64,000 bases of DNA from Levilactobacillus yonginensis (lineage in GTDB: Bacteria; Bacillota; Bacilli; Lactobacillales; Lactobacillaceae), in the NCBI RefSeq assembly GCF_964065165.1, contig NZ_OZ061549.1, forward strand, positions 62,001 through 126,000, written 5' to 3'. Both the position numbers and the translations under genes were made by a program. Positions 50,240-58,681 of the stretch are shown one piece after another. The notes below the pieces were generated by a model. That model worked only from the letters and a program-made list of their open reading frames with translations, was not told the origin of the DNA and ran no database searches. Position 1 is the first letter of the stretch; each line of letters opens with the position of its first letter.

Positions 50240-50280
50240 AAAAAAATAGGAATCAGCGACCGAATGGTCGTTGGTTCCTA
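50240..50280 (-). terminator. terminator of the ohrR-like gene
   Basis: AGGAA-CAGCGACC pairs with GGTCGTTGGTTCCT around GAAT; A-run at 50241-50247 is the T-run on the minus strand. Confidence 0.8.
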
Positions 50281-50284
50281 AAAA

Positions 50285-50761
50285 CTAATCTTTGTCGACT
50301 TCTTTAGCAATCAGTCGTTGGTGACTTACGGTATCCAGTTGATCTTTGACGGTGACTAATTCGGTCATCATACTGTCGATCTCGTTGTCCGTCATTCCTA
50401 ATAATGTCTGGCATTGGCCAATCCGGGAGTAGACTTCATCACGCTTAGCTTCAGCGGTTTCGGTCAAGTGAATGAGCACTTGACGCTCGTCGGTTCGACT
50501 CCGAACACGTGTGACCCATCCTTGCTTCTCAAGGCGCTTGAGAAGAGGGGTTAATGTCCCACTATCAAGCTCAAGGCGTTCGCCAAGTTGATGAACCGTC
50601 AACGGTGCATCTTCCCAGAGCACCAGCATTGCGATGTACTGCGGATAAGTTAAACCAAAAGGTGCCAACGCACTTTGGTAAAAGTGATTAAATTTCTTGC
50701 TGGCCGAGTAGATAGAGAAACATAACTGTTCGTCCAGTAAAACTGGGGAAACTTTGGGCAT
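50285..50761 (-). CDS. ohrR: MarR-family regulator, OhrR type
   Basis: A 158-residue winged-helix protein. It has the OhrR pattern: LDEQLCFSIYSASKKF with the peroxide-sensing Cys14, then LTYPQYIAMLVLWEDAPLTV, ERLELDSGTLTPLLKRLEKQ (recognition helix) and RTDERQVLIHLT (wing). OhrR senses organic hydroperoxides through this Cys and represses ohr. An almost exact OhrR box lies just upstream, so it is autoregulated. No ohr peroxidase gene is next to it here. Confidence 0.85.
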   Translation of the reverse strand: MPKVSPVLLDEQLCFSIYSASKKFNHFYQSALAPFGLTYPQYIAMLVLWEDAPLTVHQLGERLELDSGTLTPLLKRLEKQGWVTRVRSRTDERQVLIHLTETAEAKRDEVYSRIGQCQTLLGMTDNEIDSMMTELVTVKDQLDTVSHQRLIAKEVDKD

Positions 50762-50795
50762 GGCACAGGCCTCCTTTCAGGTACTTTCGAAGAGT

Positions 50796-50816
50796 ATTGT
50801 ATACAATTAAATTGTT
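50796..50816. promoter_or_regulatory. OhrR operator
   Basis: TACAATTAAATTGTT (50802-50816) nearly equals the known OhrR box TACAATT-AAATTGTA. It overlaps the palindrome ATTGTATACAAT (50796-50807), which may include the -10 of the gene. Confidence 0.7.
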
Positions 50817-51367
50817 GCTGGCAAGCAATAAACCTTTAATTATTGATATTCTAATGAACCGTTAACGAAAAAGCACTGATGCATGACCACAATTTCACGA
50901 TAACGTAACCTCAGAATAATTGTATGGCAGAATGATAACTAATCACAATGATTATTGATGAAATAAGATTTTATTTATCAAAAAGCTTGTTTTAGGGCAT
51001 TTTTGTCGTGACAATCGGCTAAGATATCGTGGAAATTAACGTTTATTCAACCAAATAATCTCGATTGAATTTATTTCTAAAGACTCCCATCGTCACTGTA
51101 ACGAATTATCAAAAATGACACTAAGAATAAGCTAGCATCAGTCTAAGTTAGTTATCTTTCTAACCATTCTAAGTATAGCAGACCTATTGTAAAAGAAAAG
51201 TAAAATCAGTGAAATTATATAAAGAAATCCCGTCCTGAGTGACTTCCTGACAAAATCGGCCTCACAATGTGAAAACTTTATCAGGCGATAGTTTTGCTTG
51301 CCATTAGAGATTGTTAATATTCGTTAAGTAACATGGGGGTATCAGTTATGTGCCTATACAATTATGC
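50817..51367. other. long AT-rich intergenic region
   Basis: About 550 bases between ohrR and the surface protein promoter. No gene, tRNA or clear repeat is seen. Its length before a surface protein gene suggests regulatory DNA, but no site can be named. Confidence 0.4.
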
Positions 51368-51395
51368 TTGATATTTACTATAAATCAGGTAGAAT
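51368..51395 (+). promoter_or_regulatory. candidate promoter of the surface protein gene
   Basis: TTGATA (51368-51373) and TAGAAT (51390-51395), spacer 16, giving a leader of about 170 bases before the start codon. Confidence 0.5.
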
Positions 51396-51570
51396 AAGGG
51401 TGTAATCAAACTATCCAAATCAGTAAATGTGTGAGCAAAATGTTTTATGAATTATTCGATTTAGAAAGTTGTGCTTGATCAGATATCTGCCAACTCGATT
51501 AGTTTAATCTATGTGCTTACTAGGGAAGCCACTTACATATAGTGGCAGACTTCACAAGGAGGATGCTATC

Positions 51571-53874
51571 ATGAAACGGCGTGTTTTGGGTGAAACGAAG
51601 CAACATTACAAGAGCTACAAGGCAGGCAAACGCTGGGTTTTTGCCAGCATTACAGTTATTTCATTAGGACTAGGTGTGACAGGTATCAGTACGACTGCCA
51701 AGGCGGATGCGGCTACGGACGGCACGGCTGAATCGGCTGCAGTTGGTGATCAAGCGGCTAAGCCTAAACAACAAGTTACCCTGCCTAAAGTTGGTGATCA
51801 AGCGGGAGCAACTGAACAGAATCAAAATGAAGGTTCTGGACAGGATCAAAATGAAAGCGCTAACGACAATGTGCCAGCAACGACGGAATCCAAGTCAGAG
51901 CAACAATCAGTTGTTTCTGAAGCAGGGGACACGCAACCGTCACAAGAGAAACCAGTGGTTAATCCGGTAAAGGAAGAACAATCTGTTCAGAATGGTGATA
52001 ACTTTAAGCAAGGTAGCGAGAATGTCATACCTGAGAATGAGCGACAAACAGCCCCTAAAAAGATGGCCAAAATGGCAGCACCAGCAGCGCCTGTTTTATT
52101 AGGGACTGTAGCTGGTGACCAGGCAGATATTTATAATCAAGATGCGTCAATTTGGTTGCCGGATGCAAACCTTCGTCAGTTAATTGAAGATAATTTGAAC
52201 TACCAATATTACAGTGGGACTCAAGCCATCAATGACAGCAACTTGTGGACTTGTGTGAACTACGCTGGGTTTAAGGCCGGCGTCAACGTTCGTGAGGTTG
52301 GAGTCGCTGCAAAGGGACCAATTACCGACTTGACTGGACTGGAGTACTTTACTGTTTTGAATCAATTTATTTTAAGCGCGAATACATTCCAAGTGCCTGA
52401 ATCAGAAATGATTTCATTCGCATTTGCTCAGAATCTGATATCTTTCCAGATTGACTTTAGCGGGACGACTTGGAACTCATCGGCTAATGAGATCGTCCAA
52501 AAGTACCTGTCTGGTAATCAGAAGCTTCAGTTCTTAGGTCTAACGCATTTGGACAATACGGCGGCCGTAGCCGATGTGATGCCAGACCTGTCTAGTTACC
52601 AAGATTTGGAATTTGTTGACCTTAATCACGCTAACTTAAAGGGCACGATTGTTCCATACGCTTATCTGCCGAAGCTAAGTTTCTTCAGAGTAAACAATAA
52701 CCAATTGACTGGGAGCATCCCGGCAATCGGAACGTGGACGCCAGAATTGACCACCGTAGACTTCAGCGATAACTTGTTGACTGGAGACTTGCCAGACTTA
52801 AGTGCTGCTAACTTGCACTCCGTCGACTACGCTCGGAACATGATTTCAATGGGACTTTCACCAGAGTCAATTGCAAGCAAGGAGTACGGTGACGTTCGTG
52901 CAAGTGGTCAATCCTTAAATGCCGGTAAGTTTACATTGACGAACAGTCAATCAAGCCTTGACCCAGTTACTAATGTCATCAGTTATCAGGACTTTACGAC
53001 TGGTCAGGTAGACAAGACTGTGAAGAACACCCTTGGCAACTTTGGCAACGGTGTGACGATTGTTTACACGAGTGGCAATACGGCTGGTATCACAGATTAT
53101 CCAGCTTGGGCTGCGACGCAAACGGATGCATCCAATTGGTTTACGGTAGTGGCTGATCCGAAGAATGCGCAAGGATTCTCACTGTTAGCTAACGGTAAGG
53201 CGAAGTCCGGCAACTATGTTGTTCGGGTGATGACGGCCGGTGATGCCGGTGGTCAGTACAATGCTTGGGTGGCCTTTACCGTTGAGAACCAAATGACGAC
53301 ACCACCGGTTGATCCGGGGACGCCAGAAACGCCTAAACCGGGTGAAACACTGGGAACAGTCACAATCATTAACGTTGACCAAAATGGTAACGTACTCAGC
53401 AAACGGGTTCAAACTGGTGCGGTTGGCGACAGCTACACGGTTAATGCAGACAGTATCGATGGTTATCAGGTTAATGGCAGTGGTCAAGCTTCCGGAATTT
53501 ACACGGCTAATGGTACGACGGTTACCTTTACCTATAGCGCTGTCACGGCTGGTGGCGGTGCAGCCACGGTTGATCCAGCAGATAAGCCAACGGCTAAGCA
53601 GAAGGGTCAAACTGAGAAGACGCGTACTGACGGACAAGCTGCAGTGATTGCTAGTGCTCACCAAAAGGGGCAGAGCACGGTTGCTCGTGCCGGGCAGGGC
53701 GCTCAGACAGTCAACCTGGCAACCGGGAGTCAGAGTGTGGCTCAGCAGCAGTCAGCTAAGACGACCTTGCCACAAACCAATGAACAATCTAGTGTTGGTA
53801 TCGTGGCGGCGGGATTAGCCTCCCTGATGGGGGTACTAGGTTTAGCTGGTTGGCAAAAGCGACGTCATGAATAG
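51571..53874 (+). CDS. LPxTG-anchored surface protein with KxYKxGKxW signal, LRR-like and MucBP domains
   Basis: A 767-residue protein; ATG 51571 follows AGGAGG. N-terminus KQHYKSYKAGKRWVFASITV is a KxYKxGKxW-type signal peptide, cut near TTAKAD. Residues about 45-180 are Gln/Glu/Asn-rich and low complexity. About 200-420 form an LRR-like solenoid (LSFFRVNNNQLTGSIPAIG, DFSDNLLTGDLPDL). About 590-680 contain a MucBP-type repeat (GTVTIINVDQNGNVLSKRVQ), then a linker and the sorting signal LPQTNEQSS followed by a helix and KRRHE. It is displayed on the wall by sortase and probably binds mucus or other surfaces. Confidence 0.9.
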   Translation: MKRRVLGETKQHYKSYKAGKRWVFASITVISLGLGVTGISTTAKADAATDGTAESAAVGDQAAKPKQQVTLPKVGDQAGATEQNQNEGSGQDQNESANDNVPATTESKSEQQSVVSEAGDTQPSQEKPVVNPVKEEQSVQNGDNFKQGSENVIPENERQTAPKKMAKMAAPAAPVLLGTVAGDQADIYNQDASIWLPDANLRQLIEDNLNYQYYSGTQAINDSNLWTCVNYAGFKAGVNVREVGVAAKGPITDLTGLEYFTVLNQFILSANTFQVPESEMISFAFAQNLISFQIDFSGTTWNSSANEIVQKYLSGNQKLQFLGLTHLDNTAAVADVMPDLSSYQDLEFVDLNHANLKGTIVPYAYLPKLSFFRVNNNQLTGSIPAIGTWTPELTTVDFSDNLLTGDLPDLSAANLHSVDYARNMISMGLSPESIASKEYGDVRASGQSLNAGKFTLTNSQSSLDPVTNVISYQDFTTGQVDKTVKNTLGNFGNGVTIVYTSGNTAGITDYPAWAATQTDASNWFTVVADPKNAQGFSLLANGKAKSGNYVVRVMTAGDAGGQYNAWVAFTVENQMTTPPVDPGTPETPKPGETLGTVTIINVDQNGNVLSKRVQTGAVGDSYTVNADSIDGYQVNGSGQASGIYTANGTTVTFTYSAVTAGGGAATVDPADKPTAKQKGQTEKTRTDGQAAVIASAHQKGQSTVARAGQGAQTVNLATGSQSVAQQQSAKTTLPQTNEQSSVGIVAAGLASLMGVLGLAGWQKRRHE

Positions 53875-53897
53875 ATTGATGAATTTGTAACCATGGG

Positions 53898-53925
53898 AGT
53901 CGGGACAATGGTCTCGGCTTTTTTT
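53898..53925 (+). terminator. terminator of the surface protein gene
   Basis: AGTCGGGAC (53898-53906), loop AATG, GTCTCGGCT (53911-53919), then seven Ts. Confidence 0.8.
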
Positions 53926-54034
53926 GTGGTGATTACACTAGCAAAGATAAGTACCGGCGAGGAAAGGTGACTGGTTTTTCTTATTGTCGCTGGCTGAAGA
54001 AGTCGGTATACTATAAATATTGAGGAGGGTGCGT

Positions 54035-54532
54035 ATGAATCGTTGGTTACCGTATGGTGTTGTCAGTCTGATTTGGGTCAGCTTGATTTTTCGGACAATC
54101 TCACGCCGACAGTACCGGCAAGCGTTGTGGTGGCTGGGGTGTTGGGGACTAGCTACCTTAACCTGGACGCCCGTGGCTCTGAACTTCGGCGGCACCGTTG
54201 GTGAAATTACGACGCACTGGTGGTTGGGAGGAATCTGGGTCATCCACCCCTTACAGGCCGCTAGCATGGACGCCTCGTTTTGGTTGAACATTTTGATGAC
54301 AGTACCTCAAGGCATACTGTGGCAGTTAAACCATCGCCGGAGCCGTTGGCGACAGTGGTTTGCAGTTGGTCTGGCAACTGGGCTGACACTGGAAGCTGGT
54401 CAGGCCCTTGGCAATTGGGTCGTCAGTTTAGGCCGGTGGGTCGACATTAATGATGTGATTACCAATTGTTTGGGCGTTATGATTGGAGCAGCAGGCTGGT
54501 GGTTCGTTCAACGTCACCAGCAACAAAATTGA
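54035..54532 (+). CDS. VanZ-like membrane protein
   Basis: A 165-residue protein starting at ATG 54035 after GAGGAGGG. Four to five membrane helices. The VanZ-like pattern is visible in ALNFGGTVGEITTHWW, TGLTLEAGQALGNWVV and the end VDINDVITNCLGVMIGAAGW (the conserved D-x-x-D-x-x-x-N segment). VanZ-like proteins occur widely in lactobacilli; function beyond teicoplanin resistance of the archetype is unknown. Confidence 0.8.
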   Translation: MNRWLPYGVVSLIWVSLIFRTISRRQYRQALWWLGCWGLATLTWTPVALNFGGTVGEITTHWWLGGIWVIHPLQAASMDASFWLNILMTVPQGILWQLNHRRSRWRQWFAVGLATGLTLEAGQALGNWVVSLGRWVDINDVITNCLGVMIGAAGWWFVQRHQQQN

Positions 54533-54567
54533 GCGTGTGTTGATTAGCGTTGTGAGGAGGAGATAGA

Positions 54568-54861
54568 ATGTTTATGACCACTGGTGGGTTGAACCGGGCC
54601 CACGCAATTCAAGGGATTTTAACGGCGACAGCCCATACGATGTTACGGTCGGAGAAACCGGATGAATTTTCCCTGTTCGATGGGTTATTTGATGAGGTAA
54701 AGCAAGATTTGATGAAGCAGGCTCAGGCAATGGGAGCAGATGGTTTGATTGAGGTGCGGTTCAATACTGAAATTGCTCAAATGAACGTCGCTCCTAAGTT
54801 TATCGTGGTTCACGGTTACGGAACGGCGGTCAAATTTCCAAATCAAAAAAAATCTGAATAA
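54568..54861 (+). CDS. YbjQ-like protein (divergent)
   Basis: A 97-residue protein. The C-terminal half AQAMGADGLIEVRFNTEIA then HGYGTAVKF matches the YbjQ family, as does the gene at 35379, but the N-terminal half is different (TTGGLNRAHAIQGILTATAH). Cytosolic. Function unknown. GAGGAGGA upstream; it may share a transcript with the VanZ-like gene. Confidence 0.65.
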   Translation: MFMTTGGLNRAHAIQGILTATAHTMLRSEKPDEFSLFDGLFDEVKQDLMKQAQAMGADGLIEVRFNTEIAQMNVAPKFIVVHGYGTAVKFPNQKKSE

Positions 54862-54912
54862 GGGGTTCCATTTTATACAGACTTAGTGTAATATATTATT
54901 TGTTGTTGAGTT

Positions 54913-54996
54913 GCCCCGATGGCGGAACTGGCAGACGCGCAGCGTTCAGGTCGCTGTTTGGGAGACCAAGTACAGGTTCGAATCCTGCTCGGGGCA
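54913..54996 (+). tRNA. tRNA-Leu (CAG)
   Basis: 84 bases with the long variable arm of class II tRNAs. Acceptor GCCCCGA/TCGGGGC, anticodon stem CAGCG/CGCTG with loop TTCAGGT (anticodon CAG), T arm CAGGTTCGAATCCTG. CCA not encoded. A terminator follows. Confidence 0.93.
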
Positions 54997-55013
54997 TCAT
55001 GAATAACTAATAA

Positions 55014-55053
55014 AAAGTCGTTCGTTGAATTTATTCAGCGAGCGACTTTTTTT
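55014..55053 (+). terminator. terminator after tRNA-Leu
   Basis: AAGTCGTTCGTTGAAT pairs with ATTCAGCGAGCGACTT around TT, followed by seven Ts; very stable. Also faces the lipoprotein gene from the right. Confidence 0.85.
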
Positions 55054-55072
55054 GCGTATTTAGGGAAATAGG

Positions 55073-55555
55073 TTAAACGACGACTTCAGGCACAATGTCC
55101 TTACCATTTCGGGATTCGGCAATGACAGCGATACTGTTGGAAGTTTTGACCGTGTAACCTAATAACAGCACATCGTGGCCTTTTAATTGTAGCGCAGCCT
55201 CGCTAATGATCCGTTGATAGTTCCGAACCAGGCGTTTTTCAGCCTTGGTAGCACTGTTATTTTGAAGATTGGTCCGGGCAGCTTCGACCTTTTTGATGGT
55301 GGCATGGTTTTTAAAGATGACCTGAATCTGTTGATGAGGGAGTTGGTCTCCTCGTTTGTCCTTTTTGGATTGATTGTCGACAACATCCGTTTCAACCTTA
55401 GCTGTGACTTCTGAGTGGCCAAGTTTCTTCACTACGTTGCGGGCGATTCGTTGGTTAGTTGCACTGGGTTTGCCGGCCGATTTCACCTGGCTGGTGCAGC
55501 CCGTCAAAGAAAAGAGGATGATGACAGCGAATAATGTTGATAGCCATTTGTTCAT
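55073..55555 (-). CDS. lipoprotein, unknown function
   Basis: A 160-residue protein with a type II signal peptide: TLFAVIILFSLTGCTSQ, lipobox LTGC with Cys20. The mature part is basic with helical segments (KKVEAARTNLQNNSATKAEK) and a final strand region (HDVLLLGYTVKTSNSIAVIA). It should be anchored to the outer face of the membrane. No family recognised (YhcN/YlaJ-like spore lipoproteins are a distant possibility). Confidence 0.7.
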   Translation of the reverse strand: MNKWLSTLFAVIILFSLTGCTSQVKSAGKPSATNQRIARNVVKKLGHSEVTAKVETDVVDNQSKKDKRGDQLPHQQIQVIFKNHATIKKVEAARTNLQNNSATKAEKRLVRNYQRIISEAALQLKGHDVLLLGYTVKTSNSIAVIAESRNGKDIVPEVVV

Positions 55556-55724
55556 GAGTGAGCGTCTCCTTATGTAAGTGTAATTATGAATATGATGTCT
55601 TGCTCGGTAGTTTATCAGTCAAGATAAGTCTATTCTAGATTCCTATTGTTAAGCATATCAAAAATATCCGCCAATAGGGTGACAAAATTATAAGTCGACT
55701 TATTTGGACAGAACTTTATCGCTA

Positions 55725-55806
55725 TTGACTGCCTTTTGGCACACGTTTCGACCATGTATGTTCGGAGCACAAAAAGGGGGTTGGGACTTTCGTCCCAACC
55801 CCCTTT
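55725..55806. repeat. dispersed repeat, copy C
   Basis: TTGACTGCCTTTTGG, CACGTTTCGACCATGTATG, TTCGGAGCACAAAAA, then the 15-bp perfect hairpin AAAGGGGGTTGGGAC/GTCCCAACCCCCTTT with loop TTTC. The stem sequence differs from copy A but stays paired (compensatory change). On the minus strand it is also the terminator of the gene ending at 55816. Confidence 0.8.
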
Positions 55807-55815
55807 ATATTTAAA

Positions 55816-56052
55816 TTAAAGTTTCTTGGAAACAGTGTAGCGTTCCGTCGTTGACGGTTGCTTCTGGTCTTTTAGTTGTTGTTCAGCTAAAAAGATATCA
55901 AATGAAGGTTCGCCGTGTTCGCTCTTAACGACTAGGACGTGGCCAGAATCAAGATGCCGATCACGGTAAATCTGGGCCGTCTGCACGGCTTCGTGATAAT
56001 CATGAAAGTTACCAATTGAATTACCTGGGTTGAATAATACTACTTCATCCAT
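55816..56052 (-). CDS. small hypothetical protein
   Basis: A 78-residue protein; the ATG at 56052 (MDEVVLFNPGNSIG) is preferred because GAAAGGAA lies about 9 bases upstream of it, too close to the ATG at 56061. Contains DYHEAVQTAQIYRDRHLDSGH and VVKSEHGEPSFDIFLAE, a compact alpha-beta fold. Lactobacillus-specific family of unknown role as far as I can tell. Confidence 0.6.
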   Translation of the reverse strand: MDEVVLFNPGNSIGNFHDYHEAVQTAQIYRDRHLDSGHVLVVKSEHGEPSFDIFLAEQQLKDQKQPSTTERYTVSKKL

Positions 56053-56121
56053 CGTTATCATTCCTTTCGAAGCTAGCTGCTGATTTCATTATAGCGCATT
56101 TGGCGTGAAAACGATATCAAT

Positions 56122-57531
56122 TTACAGGTTCTGGTCCATCGTGAAGGTCAGTTGGGACTGCTCGGCGTTGGCCTGGACGAGTTTTGCGGTCTGTTGGTGG
56201 ATAGCCTGTGCTAGTTCATCAGCCGTAGCCGCGTTGAACGATCCCAGGGTAGTTGGCGTTGGTTGCTCGACGGCGTCACCGGTTGTTAATCGATGTAGGC
56301 CAGCAATCTGGGTTTTCTTTTGAAAGTCAGAGAGCAACTTGCGATTCTGGTGGAAGTGATCTTCACTCAACACGTCAAGCAGTTTGGCTGCCCAGTATGG
56401 GTTGGTCGGACTGTAGTCAGTGTTAATAGCCGACCAATCCGTGCCAAATTGGTCGCCAGCTGCGTAGAAAGGCACATACGGGCTGAACGCAGGGTTACCC
56501 AAACACTGCCAAATAATACCGGTCAGGAGGGGTGAAACGTGGCGTCGTAGTTGAAGGATGTGGGAGTTTTGCGTACGGGCCAGTCCGACGGCTCTGAACC
56601 GATGCCGTTCTTCATCCGTCCCGTGTCCCAGCGGATCAAACGGCGTTTCTTGGTAGTGGGATCCCAGGAAGGCTTCAACTTCCTCGACGCTGATTTTATG
56701 TTCGGCATGTTGAATGAAGGGCAGTTCCATACTGATGGGTTCTTCGAAAGCACTGGGCGTGAAGAGTTTGTGACCGTACCAGACACGGGGCGTATTGTAG
56801 TGTGCGTCGTCAGTGTTGTGGGTGCCAAAAATATGCCGCGAGTTGAAGCGGTTACCGTCCGGGTTTAAACGGTTGGCCTGAACAAAGTGGCGGATGTCTG
56901 GTGAGGTCATGAAGTTGTGGGTGTTTGTGAAGTCGATGTCTTCAATGGCTAATTGATTAGCTACCACAGCGTAGGAATCATCTGGGATACGCTGTGCGAC
57001 CCAGTGATGGCCGCTGACGATTTCCATGTACCAGACTTCCTCGGTATCGCTGAAGAGTACGCCGTTGGTTTCGGCTGCACCATTGTTCGTGACCAGGTTG
57101 CCCAGTCGTTGGATTCCAGCCCGGGCCGAATCGACGTAGGGGAGGACGACCGTCAACATGGCGTCTTCGGCAATGCCATCGGTGACCAACGGATCGATGC
57201 CAAGGACGTGGCTGTTGGTATAGGCGCTTTCGGTGGCACTCATGGCCACGTTCTGGTCGTTGATGCCGCTCTCTTCATAGTAACCTTCGCTGGAGTCGGT
57301 GTCGGGTGTGGCGGTGTAGGCAAAGCGATGAGTTGGAAGCTGGGTGTGAAAGCCATTATTTTTGGAAATAAAGTCTGAATCATTGATTGCGCCAGCTGCG
57401 TGTTTCAGGGCTCGTTTGGGCCAAATGGCGACGAAGTTATCTTCATTACGTGCAATCAAGGTACTGCCATCAATGGTGGCGAGCTTGCCAGCTAAAAATG
57501 AAGTGCAGGCTTGATGGGTGTGGCGGTTCAT
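56122..57531 (-). CDS. pepD: C69-family dipeptidase
   Basis: A 469-residue peptidase. N-terminal nucleophile hydrolase: the Cys of QACTSFLAGK (Cys9) is the expected nucleophile after removal of the first residues; SDTEEVWYMEIVSGHHWVAQRIPD (in two parts, about 180-205) is typical of PepD. It cleaves dipeptides in the cytosol. Lactobacilli have several paralogues. AGGAGG precedes the ATG at 57531. Monocistronic. Confidence 0.9.
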   Translation of the reverse strand: MNRHTHQACTSFLAGKLATIDGSTLIARNEDNFVAIWPKRALKHAAGAINDSDFISKNNGFHTQLPTHRFAYTATPDTDSSEGYYEESGINDQNVAMSATESAYTNSHVLGIDPLVTDGIAEDAMLTVVLPYVDSARAGIQRLGNLVTNNGAAETNGVLFSDTEEVWYMEIVSGHHWVAQRIPDDSYAVVANQLAIEDIDFTNTHNFMTSPDIRHFVQANRLNPDGNRFNSRHIFGTHNTDDAHYNTPRVWYGHKLFTPSAFEEPISMELPFIQHAEHKISVEEVEAFLGSHYQETPFDPLGHGTDEERHRFRAVGLARTQNSHILQLRRHVSPLLTGIIWQCLGNPAFSPYVPFYAAGDQFGTDWSAINTDYSPTNPYWAAKLLDVLSEDHFHQNRKLLSDFQKKTQIAGLHRLTTGDAVEQPTPTTLGSFNAATADELAQAIHQQTAKLVQANAEQSQLTFTMDQNL

Positions 57532-57835
57532 AGAATTCCTCCTTAAAGGTGGTTAAGTGTTAGCGAGTTATATGATAGTCCAATTTAAATCTGTTGGGTT
57601 GTGTCTGCACCGTTTCAGTTCATAGCTAGCGGCCGGTAAGACACAAGAAAACACTAATGTTTTTATAAAAAGTTCAATTGGCAGTCGAAGTTTTCAACAG
57701 TTAGTACTATAGCATAAATGAGATTGTTGAGCGGATTTAACCGGTTCCCCGATTTAGTTTGCTATTATGAGTATAATGATGGTGAGGCCACTAGGACTGT
57801 GGCTTCACTGGTTATTTAGAAAGGGAGATGTCGTC

Positions 57836-58537
57836 ATGGATCACGCGCACCAGCATGAACATTCGATTGAACGGGAATTAGAGTGTGTTTCACAGGTGCC
57901 TATTTTTCAGCGCTTGGCCGATGAACAACTGATTTCCGTTGCCCAGGTCACGCGCCCGATTCACGCTGCTAAGGGGGGGACCGTCTTCAGTACGGGAGAA
58001 GTGTCCCAGACCCTATACATCGTCAACACTGGTCAAGTTCGACTCTATCATTTAGGGGACGATGGTCGTGAACAGGTCTTACGGGTTCTGAATCCTGGCG
58101 ACTTTATTGGTGAGATTGCCTTATTTACTGATGAAATCCATTCGTCTTACGCTGAAGCGACTAAGAAGACGGAACTCTGCACAATTTCCCGTCAGTCACT
58201 GACCAAGCTGATTGCGGGGATGCCAGAACTCTCTATGAACTTACTGGGGGCCCTAGCAGACCGGCTGAAGTCGGCTGAGCGGCAAGCAACACTGCTGGCT
58301 ATTCCAGATGCCTTGCCTCGACTCGCAGGCTACCTGCAGGAGTTGAGTGGCCACCAGACGGGGACGTTTGACTTGCCGATGAGTAAGCAGGACTTAGCTG
58401 CTTATTTGGGCATGACGCCCGAATCGTTGAGTAGAAAGTTGCGGCAATTAACCACTGATGGGGTAATCGAAACGGTTGGTCGGCGTCAAGTGCGGGTGAC
58501 GAACGCTGATGAATTAGCTGCCGTAGCCCCAGAATAG
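57836..58537 (+). CDS. Crp/Fnr-family regulator
   Basis: A 233-residue protein; ATG 57836 follows AAAGGGAGA. The N-terminus MDHAHQHEHS is histidine-rich. Cyclic-nucleotide-type fold (GTVFSTGEVSQTLYIVNTGQ, LNPGDFIGEIALF) with Cys in ELECVSQVPIF and ELCTIS, then a C-terminal HTH (MSKQDLAAYLGMTPESLSRKL). FLP-like regulators of lactobacilli sense redox state through two Cys. The His-rich start could bind metal. Target genes unknown; asnB-like gene follows. Confidence 0.83.
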   Translation: MDHAHQHEHSIERELECVSQVPIFQRLADEQLISVAQVTRPIHAAKGGTVFSTGEVSQTLYIVNTGQVRLYHLGDDGREQVLRVLNPGDFIGEIALFTDEIHSSYAEATKKTELCTISRQSLTKLIAGMPELSMNLLGALADRLKSAERQATLLAIPDALPRLAGYLQELSGHQTGTFDLPMSKQDLAAYLGMTPESLSRKLRQLTTDGVIETVGRRQVRVTNADELAAVAPE

Positions 58538-58578
58538 GGAATCAATAGCTATCCCTTAAGAATCCTTAATAATATGGT

Positions 58579-58616
58579 ATTCACAAATTAAATTTGCTAA
58601 AATGGGAATTGTGAAT
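58579..58616 (+). promoter_or_regulatory. promoter region of the wall cluster with inverted repeat
   Basis: ATTCACAA (58579-58586) and TTGTGAAT (58609-58616) flank a -10-like TAAAAT (58598-58603). A dimeric regulator bridging these arms would occlude the promoter. TTGTGA half-sites resemble those of Crp/Fnr-type proteins, and such a gene lies just upstream. Confidence 0.45.
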
Positions 58617-58681
58617 TATTTAAGTTTAACGAACAACTAATTAAGTCGTAAGATTTTACGTATGAAAAAGGGGATACGCAC

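Noticed and set aside
56953..57378. Plus-strand frame of 141 codons opposite the dipeptidase gene
   Set aside because: Antisense shadow of pepD; no start signal or family resemblance.
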